Shown here one piece after another: positions 22,925 through 36,240 of a stretch of 64,000 bases of DNA. Within the stretch, counting starts at the first letter, position 1; every line of letters starts with the position of its first letter. The notes beneath the pieces are model-generated. The model made no database searches and was not told where the DNA came from. It was given only the letters and a program-made list of their open reading frames with translations. Source of the stretch: Siphonodentalium dalli (Eukaryota; Mollusca; Scaphopoda; Gadilida; Siphonodentaliidae); assembly GCA_032622095.1 (NCBI GenBank), contig CP136061.1, positions 259,132,077-259,196,076 on the forward strand, read 5' to 3'. The position numbers and the translations under genes are program-made.

Positions 22925-24135
22925 TTAATCTGAATCATGTTGATTATAGAGATTGTTTGAAATGTTCTTGAAATATGAAATGTTTCTTGTTATTCGATGA
23001 CCCTCTTTACTTTCCACTATAATCTGTGGAAACTTTATCTTCACGACTTTGTATGGCTTCGCTTTATATTTTGTGACCAGCTTCCATTTTCTGCCTTGTT
23101 TTACTAAAACTGCATCGCCGTCGTAAATGTCTCTATGTTTCGTGAACCGTCTTTTGTCGGTGTATGCCTTTGTCTTAGCTTTGTTTCTTGTGTCAGTGTC
23201 TCTAATATTCTTATCGTCCAATGATTTAGAAACAGTGGGGAGTTTTGTTCCAACTCTGTAGTTGAGTATAAATGAATATCGTGTAGCTCCAGTTGTTGAG
23301 TGTTGTGTTGGCAGATAGTTGTTCAAATATTGATGTAGAATTTGCCTTCCACACTTGCAGTCTGCAGTACCTTTTTAATGTTAAACATAAACTTTTCCGC
23401 GGGTACCGTTCGCTTGTGGCCAAACTGATGTTATCCTATGGTGTTTAAATCCCAGGTACTCAGAGAACTCCTTAATTTTCTCTGAATTGAAGGGGCTCCC
23501 ATTGTCTGTTTTCAAAGTGTTTTGAATTATAGTGAACAGCTTATCAAGCACCGGAATTAAAGCACATATCTCGAATACTCATCCACGACAACAATTAATT
23601 AAGTACCCTCCAGCTTATAGCGGTTCACAGAAATCCTCCGATACACTCTCCCGTGCATTTGCCGAAGTTCATTCATATGAATTGGTTCCGATTTAGATTT
23701 TACGTCTACAGATTGACATGCTAGGCAGCTTTTGATGACTGATTCCACTTATCTGTCGATAGCCGGGAACCAAACGTTCTCTCGGAGACATTGTTTGGTT
23801 TTAACAATTCCAAGGTGTCATTCATGGGCAATCGTGATAACTTTTGGATGCAGTTTTTCTTGAATCAAGAGTCGTGTTCCACGAAGAAGTACATACTCTT
23901 CAACAATAGCGAACTCATCAACAACACTTCTGATCGTGTGCACATCAGATATATTGAGATTCTCGGGGTTGTATGTAGCGCAGTTAACATCAGACCATAA
24001 ATTACCATGAATAAGTATAATCCTCTCCGGAATCGTAGGGTCCTCCTTCGATGCAATTTTTATTTCGGCAAAAGTCATTGCTTTAGGTACAACTTCCATT
24101 GAGAGATACGAAATATATTCCTCGGCACATTGCAT
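22925..24135 (-). pseudogene. Gypsy integrase remnant
   Basis: 24135-23818 encodes the segment between RNase H and integrase typical of metazoan gypsy elements (EEYISYLSMEVVPKAMTFAE, then KEDPTI). The zinc-binding part follows around 23720-23760 (SCLACQS). The C-terminal part, 23326-22925, has QHSTTGATRYSFILNYRVGT, then YTDKRR, DAVLVKQGRKWKL and PYKVVKI, which is the SH3-like GD.VLVKQ block. The catalytic core between about 23400 and 23700 is broken by frameshifts. Confidence 0.8.
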
Positions 24136-24179
24136 CCAAGTCGATGCGATTGGCGGAGTATTACATATGATTTTGGAGG

Positions 24180-25340
24180 AATATCAAGAGACAAAGTCAG
24201 CTGGATTGGATTTTCCCGGTTGACACACCACCGTGAAATCGTACTCTGGAACATTCAAGCACCAACGCTCCACCAGAGGTGACATACATGATCTCGAAAT
24301 ATTGAATTTAGTTATCAGGGGCTGATGATCATAACCACTGTGCAATGCTTGCCGATAATGTTGATGACCCCATGTAATCGCTAAAGCTTCAGTTTCATCA
24401 GTCCAGATTTCTGTTTCTAGCCCAAGATCGAGCCAAGTCCATTCAGCGATCCATTCACTCTATGCTTCGTTTCGGCATCAGCATTGGAGTATGCTAAACA
24501 ATTATCATATGTTAAACACTTCTGAATTGCCACGAATGCTTGATTTTGTTGCAATTCCCAAACAAATTTGGTATTTTATGTGTTAACTTTCTGAGCGGTT
24601 CAGAAAGTGTTAACTGTCTGAGCGGCTCACTAAGTCTAGCAAAGTTTGGTATATACCGGAAGCATGTTACCATTCCAAGATATGGTAATTTAGCAACTGA
24701 TTTCGGCTCTCGAATATTTGAGATTGACTTTATTTTTTCTGGATCCATTCTTATTCCCGCCTCTGAGAAAATCATTCCAAAAACATTTACCTCCGACTTC
24801 TTCAAATCATATTTGTCTTGATTTAAGGTTAGATTACTATCATCGAGACACCGAAGAACTTTCTTCAGTACCTCACCATGTTCGCGATCCATTTTCTCAT
24901 GAACTAAAATATCATCAGCTATGTTTATTACGTTCGGAATGCCAGAAAGTGTGTTCCTGATGGGCTGATTGAATTTCTCTGGACCTGAGCTGTTCCCAAA
25001 ATTTAATCATTTATATCGGTACAACCCTGTGTGTTTGGCAACAATTGTAATGTAACGGCTATCTGAGTGGAGGGGTTGATTAAAACCACAGTTCAGATCT
25101 GCCTTCGAAAACAATGTTGATTCATTCACTTGTGATAATATCATCGATAGTTGGATATATATGACGCTCTCTGATTATGGCCTTGTTAGCTCATCTCATG
25201 TCCACACAAAGTCAGATCTTACCTGAATCATTTGTTGACACGGCACAATCTGTAACACGTTTGATATGTCTGATTTTTCAACTTTTTTTCTAACTCAAGC
25301 TCAACCTTCCTCATGTGAAAAGGTATGCGACGTGGCGATT
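24180..25340 (-). pseudogene. Gypsy reverse transcriptase and RNase H remnant
   Basis: The minus strand shows RT blocks in order over several frames: CVDMR then ANKAIIRERH, PTIDDII, ATHTGLYRYK, and IADDILVHEK at about 24896-24925 (the YADD catalytic box with Tyr changed to Ile). An open stretch 24512-24892 follows with VLRCLDDSNLTLNQDK and the connection-domain sequence. RNase H is seen as ETEALAITWGHQHYRQAL and ends with QPGKSNPADF. Frame changes and stops between blocks show decay. The catalytic Asp pair of the RT box is still readable, but the gene cannot be translated as one protein. Confidence 0.85.
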
Positions 25341-25699
25341 GTTCAACTGATGGAATGTTCGGATCGATGTGCAATTTGACCTCATAAGCTTTCAGTTTTC
25401 CAATTCCAGAAAACAGATGTTTGTATTGGTGAAGAATAATTTTGCATTAATCATTGTTGGTCACATGATATATAACATGGAGAAGACACACATTTTGTCA
25501 TGTTCTTAAACATAGCAATTACTCGCTTTTCCCATCAAGCACGTAAAATGTTGTGACATATGATACATTTTGCACAGATACAAATGTAGTGAATTTTCCG
25601 TTAATAGGTAATGGTTCGTTGGAATTGTATGCAAAGATTTGATGATCTGACGACCGAACATGTTCGAGTTTTGGAGTTTATTTTAAAGATTTGAAAGTT

Positions 25700-25760
25700 T
25701 CTGATGACATAATGTTAACTGATGCACCATAATCCAACAATACGTTGATATATGTCTCAG
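25700..25760 (-). pseudogene. Gypsy aspartic protease remnant
   Basis: The minus strand encodes VLLDYGASVNIM, corresponding to the retroviral-type protease site with DTGAS changed to DYGAS. The active-site Thr is lost. The block lies between gag and RT as expected. Confidence 0.65.
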
Positions 25761-25814
25761 CTCATTTTATGGTTGTATGCGGCCTACTATCACATTCGGA
25801 GCATTCGCTCGGAT

Positions 25815-26306
25815 TCAAATTCTCAGTAAACACACATTCATCAAAGTCGGAATCTTCGTAGCCACATACTGAAGCTGCATGTATAGAGTTGTGTGTTGAT
25901 TGTTTTCGACCTTTATGTGTTTGAGTTTTGACTTTGTGAAATGACGCGGCTTGTGCTGATAGTTTATTTTATGAACATGGTATGTGTCCGTTTCCTCCAC
26001 GTTAGAATGCACTTGATGTGGTTTTATCTGCGATGTATATGTATATTCAATGTCCGAAGCAAGCAACTCCGAAACTTCCTTTTTACGAGCAAGAATAAGA
26101 ATTTGTTGTAATGTTAAGTCGGGTCGCAATGCCTGCCGACATATTTTCGATGACTCGGTAACAAAGAGTATTTGAGACTTGATTTCTTCATCAGAATCTG
26201 GGAATTCACATATCTTGGTCATGTGTTGTAGTCGCGTGTTGAATGCATCCATTGACTGTCCAGGCTTCTGTCGACATTGGTGGAATTTATAATGTTCATG
26301 TGTCAA
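25815..26306 (-). pseudogene. Gypsy gag remnant
   Basis: A 163-codon open stretch with features of retrotransposon capsid proteins: RQKPGQSMDAFNTRLQHM early, then EEIKSQILF and ARKKEVSELLAS. It is the first coding block after the 5' LTR region. The reading frame is lost on both sides, so the original gag was longer. No zinc knuckle was identified with confidence. Confidence 0.75.
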
Positions 26307-26670
26307 ATTATTCTTCGGATTGAGTTTTTGAACACACGCCTCATATACATTTGGGTGCGCATTTCCTTGTACAGGCTGTTGACCATCACCTGCGGCGGCT
26401 GCGGGGGCCGGCTCGTCTTTGATGGTTTATAATATGTCATACACAGCAGAGCCTGAATAATGGAGCAACAGCGCCTACTTTATAGCATCATTGTCTATAT
26501 TTCATGCTACAATAAAATTGTCGAACCGATCGATATATTTGGGCCATCGCGTTGCTATGGAAGACTCTTCCAGTACGTCAACATTAGGGAACATAGATAA
26601 TTCTGCCATGACGCTTTTTAATGTCTATTGATCGTATTGTCTATTCAATGAATCAATGGAGGGACTCGTT

Positions 26671-26687
26671 GGTTATCCTCGTCGCCA
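26671..26687 (-). promoter_or_regulatory. Primer-binding site of the Gypsy element
   Basis: TGGCGACGAGG on the minus strand directly follows the 5' LTR with a two-base spacer. TGG is expected because tRNA primers end in CCA. The tRNA itself was not identified. Confidence 0.6.
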
Positions 26688-26689
26688 AA

Positions 26690-26813
26690 TTATGTGTTTA
26701 TGGCCATAACCATCAGGACTGATTAGACTGAATGTATAAAGTTGAATAAAATACAACTTGATTATTCTCATATTAGATACAAGAAACATAACTCTATATC
26801 TATAAACACGACA
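26690..26813 (-). repeat. 5' LTR of the Gypsy element
   Basis: About 124 bp, the partner of 22483-22610. On the element strand it starts TGTCGTG and its inner end is two bases from a TGGCGACGAGG primer-binding-like sequence. Confidence 0.85.
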
Positions 26814-27711
26814 GCCCCAGTGTTAGCTGATTAAGAAACATATTTCTCTCCAGTAACGTTACAGAGCATTCAGACGTTTATAACTTCTGCTCAATTCTAA
26901 AAACAACCGATAGTGTAAACATGAATAAGTTGTGTGGATTTTAAGATACGCCCAAAACGTTGCACGGCTCACTCATCGTTGGGGTTATACCTCATGGGAA
27001 TTGACTGTGCAGCAATTGATATACTATGCCATATCCATTCTGATCACCACTGTGCCCTTTAGCCTTCGATCCTGACATACTGATGCACTTACCACTTACC
27101 ACAGGCATCTCTCCAATGTCGAAAAAGGTCCCAAAAATCACAGCAAATGGCATGTTTATCCCATAACTTATCGCTTTTTAAAATCAAATATGTTTTGTAC
27201 ATGTTAATGTATAGAGAACACATATACATGTCGTTAACAGTGCCATTCAATTGGTGGCCATTAGCCAAACCTCTGTAGTACCGGGATCACGGGTTGGACA
27301 CCCAACCTATATGACACGCAAGACTTCCAATATATCGACGGGACGGTACTGTACTTTACTGTACTGTGTTGCGTTGACAATGAACTATTTTAATACGATG
27401 TAAAGCCGTGTACTCTACCATAAACTACGCGGACATAATCACATGGATGGAGGGTTGTTCACCCACCTAGAAAAAGCCAGTGATGAGTCCATTGCAATTA
27501 CACAATTATCACCGACGATAAATTGTAACACATTCACCAGTTTCTCGTAGCTGTACTAATGCACGGGGAGTGGATACACAGTGGCTTGCTAAGAATCAGC
27601 GTGGTATGACTGTTTTGCATGATAATTAGTCTGTTCACTCCTCACGTTAATGTTCCGATACATTAAAGACCGGATGAACACACTAATTGCCGCCGATGGG
27701 GTCATTGTTAC

Positions 27712-28348
27712 AAGGCATCGATCATATTCATAGCCAGCTTTTCAAATCGACCACAAATGTAACCAGCTTATCACATAGCGACCCCAAAGCTACTAAACTA
27801 AGTAACGCATCTCTCCAATGTCAACAATCAGTAATCAAACCAAAATAACTCACATATCTAACCTGGATCTGGTAACACAAAAAACAATTTAAACATATCA
27901 TATACCATCTTGTTATCAAAATAACGTGTTGTAACTTTATGGGGAGAGGAGCTATCTAAGTTGTATAACTTGTGCCCCAATCCCAATTGTACATTAATGA
28001 TACAATAAAATATGTTTAAACTATCACATGCGACAACAGTAATCTGTTGCATCTAACTTTTAAAATTATATATCGTTGAATGACGCAATATACTTCGTCG
28101 CGTGATCACGCGACCAAAATGGCGACTTCCAAATTAAATTATAGGTATATAACTCGAGGTATATAAATTATTAACGAATATATAGTTTATTTTCTCCCTT
28201 ATGAATGTAAGTTGTTTTTCATTCATCTACTCCAGATTGTGATCAGCCAAACAATTAGTCTCGTTCATTAGACCCACCTGAATATGAAAAGCTGGCTACA
28301 GTTGCGATCAATTTGAAAAGATGGCTACAAATGCGACAGATGCCTTGA
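27712..28348. mobile_element. Candidate TIR element, 0.64 kb
   Basis: Inverted ends of about 60 bp: CAAGGCATC at both termini, then TAGCCAGCTTTTCAAATCGA on the left and the related inverse on the right. The ends themselves contain two sub-repeats of AGCCA.CTTTTCA. No clear target duplication. The ORF 27858-28052 lies inside and has no domain. Confidence 0.6.
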
Positions 28349-28829
28349 CCCATCTAAGACTCTAATTGCTACACTAAATCTAGGAAATCATGTGCGATAA
28401 AATAGAACAAATAACCCGCCAACTTCACTTTAAGATATCCTTCAAGAGACATCAGCATTATTCAAAAATAATTCAATTATCCTAGGTGGGGTCTACTGCA
28501 GTCTTTTTTGAATGACACTGTTAACGCCACGCGTTTTTGTTTGAATACCGAAATATCTCATGAGTGTCTGGAACAAAATATCGAATTTTCACGAGCGTCT
28601 CCGAGCCGCGAGTGAAAATGCGTTATTTCTCTCCAGACAGGTATGAGATGCTTCGGGTATTCAAACAAAAAAAACGAAGGTATTATTTTTATTATATGCA
28701 CATTAAAGCTCAATGTTATGCGACATTTTTACTTATAAACCCCAGATTATTTGTTCTCACCCGACCTTCTATTTCTCAGAAATGGCACTTTATATTATGC
28801 TTTATACCACAAATCGACATTCTTAATTT

Positions 28830-29450
28830 CGACGGTCATGTCTCCCACAACATTCCCAACGGGACCACTATTCGATATATAGTTCGCTTCTAACACCCGC
28901 CCACAATAAACAAACATATGTATAGTGCTTATAACACCCACGTAGTACAATTCCTTGTCAGAAAAGGCAGCACGTTAATTTGGATACCCGTTGTGTCAAT
29001 CACACTAAAACGTACACTGCTAATAACAGAGTTACTGTTCTGTACAGAACGATATTGTGTTGATAATTCGCGAATCAAAAATATCCTAAAATGCATTCTT
29101 GTCAAACATACAGACAATTGCGTCGATAGTATATATTACGCATATATACTACGTTATATTTACAGCGAAAACAATATTGTATTATATGTTTGTATAGTTT
29201 CAAACAATGCTTTTCCAGGGAAGCTGTGTATTACCTATGCAATTGTTGTCACGGCATATATCCACGTGCAATCACCTCTCATACGATGCGTGTCATTGGG
29301 CGTGGATTTGTACTCAACGAGAACTATTCTGTGTACATAACACGTTCTTATATGTCGCATTTATCGAGATTGTTCATCGATATATATGTCAAACCTGTGT
29401 TTTAAGTCAGTTCATGAATTCGCGACTGGACATTCGTAAAATATGACTTA
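28830..29450 (+). repeat. Dispersed repeat, copy 2
   Basis: Partner of 12340-12975. The overlapping ORFs here (28918-29340 and others) have no domain and are counted as repeat. Confidence 0.6.
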
Positions 29451-31990
29451 ATAGTACAGCAATCTTAACAATACTCGGGAAGAATAGTTCAAACCAATCA
29501 CAAGTGTAAACCCATATAAAGCAACAAGACTCACGCAAAGAAATGAAGCACGGAATCGAAACTATCAAGCCTCCGTGTCACAACAGTCGAAATATATATA
29601 TCCCATGTGCACGCATCAAGGCTGCATGGTGCGTGATAAGTACCGGCTAGCCAATCAGAAACGCCAAAACGCTGACCACACTTGAGCTCATGAGTGTCTG
29701 TTTGAACTTTAAGCGCGTGTGATCTTATTCGGAAAGTTTTTCGCTTGTTTTACTTCTGCCTTCTACTTTTGGTGGTTCTCCTGTGAAACGACGGATTAGC
29801 TTATAAGAAATAACTCTTGCTTCGAATAAGTTAATGGGTTATACTGATAAGTTAGCAGACAATTTACTATAACGCGCGGTACTAGAATTTGTCTTCAAAT
29901 CTTTCGCTCACGTAAGGCCAAAAAAAAAAACATCTGTGTTTCCGGTTACCCGACCGACCTGCCGAAATTGGGCCGACCTGGACTTTTTTTTTCAAACTTC
30001 AACCACAAATTTATAATAAAAAAAAAAAAAATCTTTTTTTTAAATTTTGTTTAATGCATGTAAATGACATGTAAACACATCTGTATCGCTAAATATATAC
30101 TATATACTATGTTTACATTAAGCAGCAATAATTTTAGATGGAATTTTCAAAAACAATTTTCTTAAAATACATGTCATTTGTGGTTGTGCAGATGAATCCA
30201 CATTCAACACCAATAAATCTGCAGTCTTTAAAACCTGCCTGTGGTAATATTGTTTGTTCAACTGATACTCCCATGTCTTATGGGAAGAAGTCTTATTTGT
30301 TAGAGAGCAATATACATGTAGAAGACTTTCTATATCAGAATTTAGAGTCCCTCTTCCCAGTCAATCAAGGATTCATAGAGTTCATGCATACATGTAGTTA
30401 CTATTATGTATACAAATAGTATAAAGCTGACTGCATGTCTACCATATCAAACACCCTTCTGGGATGGGCACTAAAAAGCACATGAAATTATCTACTGGTT
30501 TGTTTGGGTGTATAAACCTTACAAGCATGCATATGCCAGTGTGTATAAGGAACTTCAAAGTAGGGGACAATTTGAAAGCTGAGGTGTGGTATCTCAGTCA
30601 TGGTGTGGCCTGCGGTACCATTTTCAGTGTGGTGTGGGACTTTATATTTCAATGCAATTGAGGGGTGTCTGAGGAATATTTACACCCTGCGCAATGTGTC
30701 TGAGGCGCATGTGAGATATCCTGACAGTGGAGGTGTGTCTTAGGTCCTCAGGCGTATGACCAAATATTTAAGTGAGGTTTGAATTAATAACATGCAAGTT
30801 ATGTTATTATAAAGTCATAGAAAAGCCCTATTATGGTGTTTTAAGTCAACCGGTTCAAAGTAATTTATCAAAGAACACTCAAGAAATATAATATTCTTTT
30901 TGTAATACATCATTCATCCCAGTGTTCAGTACATATTCCCATATTTGATTCTTAGATTTGGACTTTGTTTTTCTTGGACCATTGCCTGTAATTTTTTTTT
31001 TTTTAAATCTCAATAAAGTTCACATTTTGTATTTCTAACATAATCCACCATGAAGTATACTCTCAAAATGTTGCATCAATGGGCTCGGTTTATATTATGA
31101 CTAATATACATGAACAGAATCCTTTATTTGGACTCTATAAAATTTTGGGACATTTTGGAAAAATTGGGTCCACAAAGCCCTTAAAGTGATGTGAAACGTA
31201 AATTGAACCTCACAATTGAGTTCCCTGCGTTATTCTGTGGAAAGACTGAATAAAATAACCCCCATACACGAAATGCCCTAACCAGATATCAGTTTGTACT
31301 AATTATACGGCCACGTAACTAACTATTTACTTTCCCTCAATCGGGACGAATAATTCCACTGTAAACGCGAAATAAATACACAAACGAGTTGTCGTGTGCA
31401 GTCGCGGAAACACCCGAACACTTCCGACTTGGTCGGGATTGAGTCGGCTTTCGTTCTCAGAAAATAGCTTCCGTGGAGGGAGGCCGTTTGCTGGAATAGC
31501 GTAACATCAGCTTAATAAAACGAAAAACAAGCGGTATAGTCAATTCGAATGGGAGGGATATAAAAGGAATTATTGCCTGAAATGACCAACGGAAGAACAT
31601 TGACCGAGTTATGAAAGAATTATAATCAAAGTGGTCATGATCGAGCAATGAACAACGGTAACAGTTGAAAATGTTACTATTTATAGAAATTTGTAATCGT
31701 TGCAGATCGTTGACCGATTTTATGATCGAACTACAGCAGGTACAGTCTCGTGCAGAAAGAGTTGTCTTACATGTGTATTTCAAACTGTTTAATTACCTGT
31801 GCAATGCTACATGTGTGCCATATTGCTATTCACTATTCTAGTACAGACCGTATTTGTTTGGGACAGCGATAGTGATATAGATATCCATATGGAATTATGT
31901 TTTCTTCAATTTTTGAGTTTATATAGGCCCAAATAAATATACCATAAGATGGACTCAATCATTGACAGTTAAAATTGGATGGAAGTAAAG
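29450..31990. other. Intron DNA, no gene recognised
   Basis: A-runs at 29920, 30018 and 30990 and short ORFs (30138-30419, 31457-31783) with no motif I recognise. Confidence 0.4.
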
Positions 31991-33245
31991 AAGTGTTGTG
32001 TATTTGCACTAAGTAAGCGCAATTGCTTTATGCTTAAGCGCAAATATTTGTATGCAAATAAATAATAAATGTAAAAAAGACTCCCATGTGATTTGCTCTA
32101 AACTCAAATTAACTCAGGCCATAAAACATTACTCAAACATAGGTGAGGACTCCACCCAGATCCCATACTAAGATGGATGTTCAAACTGAGGAAACCAGTT
32201 GGAGATAGGTACATGTATTTGCTTAAGCATAATTCATTTCAATTACGGTTAAGTGTAAATGAAATCCACTTAAGCGTAAATGAGTTGCGCTTAACCGTAA
32301 TTCATATACACCCCCATTGAACTCCACATACTCAAGCTGAAATGGATGCAACCACATTACTAATGCCAGTAAGTTAACATACATCAGATTATACAAATAT
32401 ACATATAAGGTAAGACAGCCGATGAAATTATTGCTCTTAATATAATTCCAATGTATTATGATAACGCATAAGTCAATTATGCTTAAGCGTAAATGATTAC
32501 ATTAAGCGTAACTGATTTACGCTTAAATGCAATTAGTTAATATAAAATGTGAAAATGAATCATTTGCGCTTAAGCGCAAGTATTTGTCTATCAATATATT
32601 TGCGCTTAAGCGCAAATACCTAACACTCCCTTTATACTTCCCTCTGATTGTGAATGATAGAGTCCATCTCATAGTATATTATCATGGACCCATAGTAGTA
32701 GCCCCATATAATACTGAAACATTGAAGAAAAAATATTTCCATATGCATACATGTATATCAGCATCTCTGTCCCTGGTGTCCCAAGAATTGGTGCCTCACT
32801 CCCAGAGCTCTAGTATATTTTATTAAAGGGACATCTCCTACACAGATATATACCATTTCCATGGCCATAAATATGGAATTCGGGGTTACTGGGGACTCGC
32901 TTCCCTCATATGGTGTACTTATTGACTTGAAATTGGGGAAAACCCCATTTTTCATATTATCAGCATCCCTGTCCCCAATAATTTGTGTCTCCATCCCAGA
33001 GATCTAGTATATTTTATAAAAGAGATATATCCTGCACATATCTCTACCATTTCCATTGTCATAAAAGAGATATTGGGGTTACTGGGGGGGGGTGCTTCCC
33101 TCATATGGTGGGTCTGTGCCATTTAAAATTAATTCAGGGGGGTGATATCAATGCATATTAATTTTTATTTGCGCAAATGATTTACACTGAAGCGCAAATG
33201 ATAGATGTTATTTTGCGAAATATTTGCGCTTGATCGTAAATGAAT
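31990..33245. repeat. Palindrome-rich dispersed repeat, copy 1
   Basis: More than a dozen TTTGCGCTTAAGCGCAAA-type palindromes (32030, 32562, 32599 intact or nearly so). The segment 32690-33120 is closely similar to 47530-47960 (ATATTTCCATATGCATA, GGTGTCCCA, ATTGGTGCCT, TTTTATTAAAGGGACAT, CCATTTCCATGGCCATAA), and within it the second half repeats the first. Confidence 0.75.
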
Positions 33246-33253
33246 AATAAATG

Positions 33254-34073
33254 TGAAATGGGTATCCCATACATGAAATGCCGTATCTATATGCTATAGC
33301 GCGTATATCCTACAGGTCTGGGTGAACCACCGATCAATCAATAACAGCCCGATCGGGCTAAAGTAGACCGATCAGGCTAAAATAGACCGATCGTTCTTTC
33401 ACAGCCAGCTTGAATCTTGGATAAAGGGAGTAGGCCTACTCTAAATTGTTCTTTCAAGTGAAATAGGCCTCCCATACATGACACGCCTTATCTATATACT
33501 ATAGCGCGCATACCCTACAGGTCTGGGTGAACCACCGATCAATCAATAATAGCCCGATCGGGCTAAAATAGACAGATCGGGCTAAAATAGACCGATCGGT
33601 CTTTCACAGCCAGCCTGAATCTTGGATAAAGGGAGTAGGCCTACTATAAATTGTTCTTTCAAGTGAAATAGGCCTCCCATACATGAAACGCCTTATCTAT
33701 ATACTATAGCGCGCATACCCTACAGGTCTGTGTGAACCACCGATCAATCAATAATAGCCCAATTGGGCTAAAATAGACAGATCGGGCTAAAATAGACCGA
33801 TCGGTCTTTCACAGCCAGCCTGAATCTTGGATAAAGGGAGTAGGCCTACTATAAATTGTTCTTTCAAGTGAAATAGGCCTCCCATACATAAAACGCCTTA
33901 TCTATATCCTATAGTGCGCATATCCTACAGGTCTGGGTGAACCACCGATCAATCAATTTAGCCCGATCGGGCTAAAATATACCGATCGGGCTAAAATAAT
34001 CCCATCGGTCTTTCACAGCCAGCATGAATCTTGGATAAAGGGAGTAGGCCTACTCTAAATTGTTCTTTCAAGT
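33254..34073. repeat. 204-bp satellite, four copies
   Basis: Units start at 33254, 33460, 33664 and 33870 (206, 204, 206, 204 bp). Each holds AATAGGCCTCCCATACATGA, CCTACAGGTCTGGGTGAACC, two to three GATCGGGCTAAAATAGACC motifs with the self-complementary CCGATCGG, and GGGAGTAGGCCTACT. A degenerate relative of the GATC part lies at 54443-54520. Confidence 0.95.
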
Positions 34074-34074
34074 T

Positions 34075-36240
34075 ACAACCATTTTTTTGTAAACAAATTA
34101 TTCTTATTCATTTTGAAACTAATGAAAGACAATTTTGAAACTAATGAAAGACAATGTATAATTTTTTGCTGGTATATTCATCATAAATTTGAACAAATCT
34201 TCAAGCAAACAAAATTTCAATATTCAAGAAATCTCTTACAACAGTGTCAGGAAGCCAATCGATCTAGCTCAGCACGATTGGTCTATTGTGATGTCAAATA
34301 TTATTGAAATATTGCTTATAATTTACATTTACAGAAGTCAATAATTCGCATGCAGATAACTTCACCTTGTATTCGGCCAAATATGTTGACGTTAGATTAG
34401 AAGGCAGAATTCCCAGATTTGTTTATTATTGGTGAACCTGGATAATTTCGGAGGTGTGCCAATCGTCTTTTGCACACTGTGAATACGTACTCATACTCTC
34501 CTAAATTTGCAAAAAATCCATATATATATAAATATATATACAGAGTGTGAAAACTTTGTTAGTTGCCAAATAATTGTCGACATTTTACTTAGAAAACTTG
34601 AATGCAAAAACTATGATAGGTCCCTATTATTATTTTATTTTTTATTCTCTTTTTGTTTAATCTACTTTCGTTATCGACATGCCGGCCTTTGTTTTGGCTG
34701 TTCTCCCAGTCGTGCGTGCCAGCCGATCGTCGTTATTCGGGTGGTTCCGATTTCCTCCGAATATAATTCCATGAGACTCCGCGCGCTGATTCGCTCCGAA
34801 AATGTGTTAGTGTCTGAGAAGATTTCTTACTCTGATCGCAGTTTTCAACAATTTAATACAGGGCGAGTACCGCACTAATAATATGCCACATTGGGGTTTT
34901 CTTTCTAGTTTTTTATGACCTTTCTTGTGGTATATCGGGCACAGTTCTGTCTGACATCAAATATATGCCCACCGGGAGTGAAGCTAATGACTTTAAGAAA
35001 ACATTTCTATAATATTCATAGATCGATTAGTGAGAAAATTTACCACTCAAGAATACAAATGGGAATAATGTTCTCATTCTGAGAACTTATTATACCTGGT
35101 AAGAAAGCTTTTCTTCTTGTTTTGAAAAAATATATGTTCTAACTATACTACAAAATTTCTTACAACTTCATGTTTCAAGAAACTCATATTCCTATAAGAT
35201 AAGTTATTTCTAGAAAATTGCGAATCTTTTTCTTACTTATATCTACAAAGTACCTTTCACAAGGTAAGAGAAATAAGTTCTTGCAATAAGAAATAAAGTT
35301 TCGTAGATATTATAAAACAAACTTTTTAAAGTATACCTCCAAATGGCTACTCACTTTTTTGAGACAAGAAAATTATTTATTGTTATTTCAGAATGTTTTC
35401 TTACTGTTCTCTAGATAAAAATAAAGTGACTTTTTAGCATGTAAGAATTTGTGTTATCAGTTTCGAAATCGTGAGAAAAATAACTTGTTTCTGTTTTAGA
35501 AAATAGAATGATTAATATTAACAAAATTAGAATTGTAATTTGTATAAGAAATGTATTCTTATTGATCTTTCATACAATTGCAAAATCTACTAAACCAAAT
35601 TTGTCTACGTGTTTTTCCAAAAGAAATGTTTATGTTTCAAGTTTCTTTCTTAATTTTTACAGCTAACACATGTATTGAGTGAACACGAATGGGTCTAAAA
35701 AATAACGTTTGACGAAATCTTGACTATGGATACCCCTTGAAAGTCATGAGAAGGGATATCACATTTAAAGCTTTGCTTGCAAATAGTCATAATATTAAAA
35801 TAATTAGGGCACCTTCCGTATCTACAAACCTTAGTATATTGCGAAGACTATATCAATGTCATCGATATAATGGGAGAATGAAAATGTTATTCTAAAAACA
35901 ATTACATTTTCAAGGGGTAACAATTTTTGAAAATTTTAATTATTCTATTGATAGCTACACAAAGTCCTTGTCTAAAATCATATTACTCAATTATCATTTT
36001 TTATCTAAATATTGTCCGAACAATTTATGAAGATTCAACGCGGACGCTAGAATGTGGTGTAAGGCCAGAATCTTATACATTGGCATATCGTAAAGTTACA
36101 CAATGGCCCGATAAAGGGTTAATAAATTCAGTCTGGCCCATGATACTATCTTAACTGATATGTAGCTACCAACCGTTCTCAACTGCCAATAAGTCACGAA
36201 TACACTTTTATAATTGACAAGAATCAGCGATCGTGAGAGT
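34075..36240. other. AT-rich intron DNA, nothing recognised
   Basis: The sequence 34900-35700 is very AT-rich with many TTTCTTA words. A possible worn piggyBac-MITE end (AAAGGGTTAA) lies at 36112. No gene. Confidence 0.4.

Larger units (their letters stand above)
22483..26813 (-). mobile_element. Decayed Ty3/Gypsy LTR retrotransposon, both LTRs and TSD present
   Basis: A 4.3-kb element in minus orientation. Two related direct repeats of about 125 bp bound it and are flanked by a perfect 5-bp duplication GCCCC (22478-22482 and 26814-26818). The LTRs begin TGTC on the element strand. Internal order on the minus strand is primer-binding site, gag, protease, reverse transcriptase, RNase H, integrase, polypurine tract, which is the Ty3/Gypsy order. 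The RT block reads CVDMR.ANKAIIRERH and ATHTGLYRYK in pieces, like the Mag/SURL-type gypsy polymerases common in invertebrates. Several frameshifts and stops break every gene, so the copy is dead. It sits within intron 1 of the PAN/CTLD gene, antisense to the plus strand and in the same direction as the gene. Confidence 0.9.
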
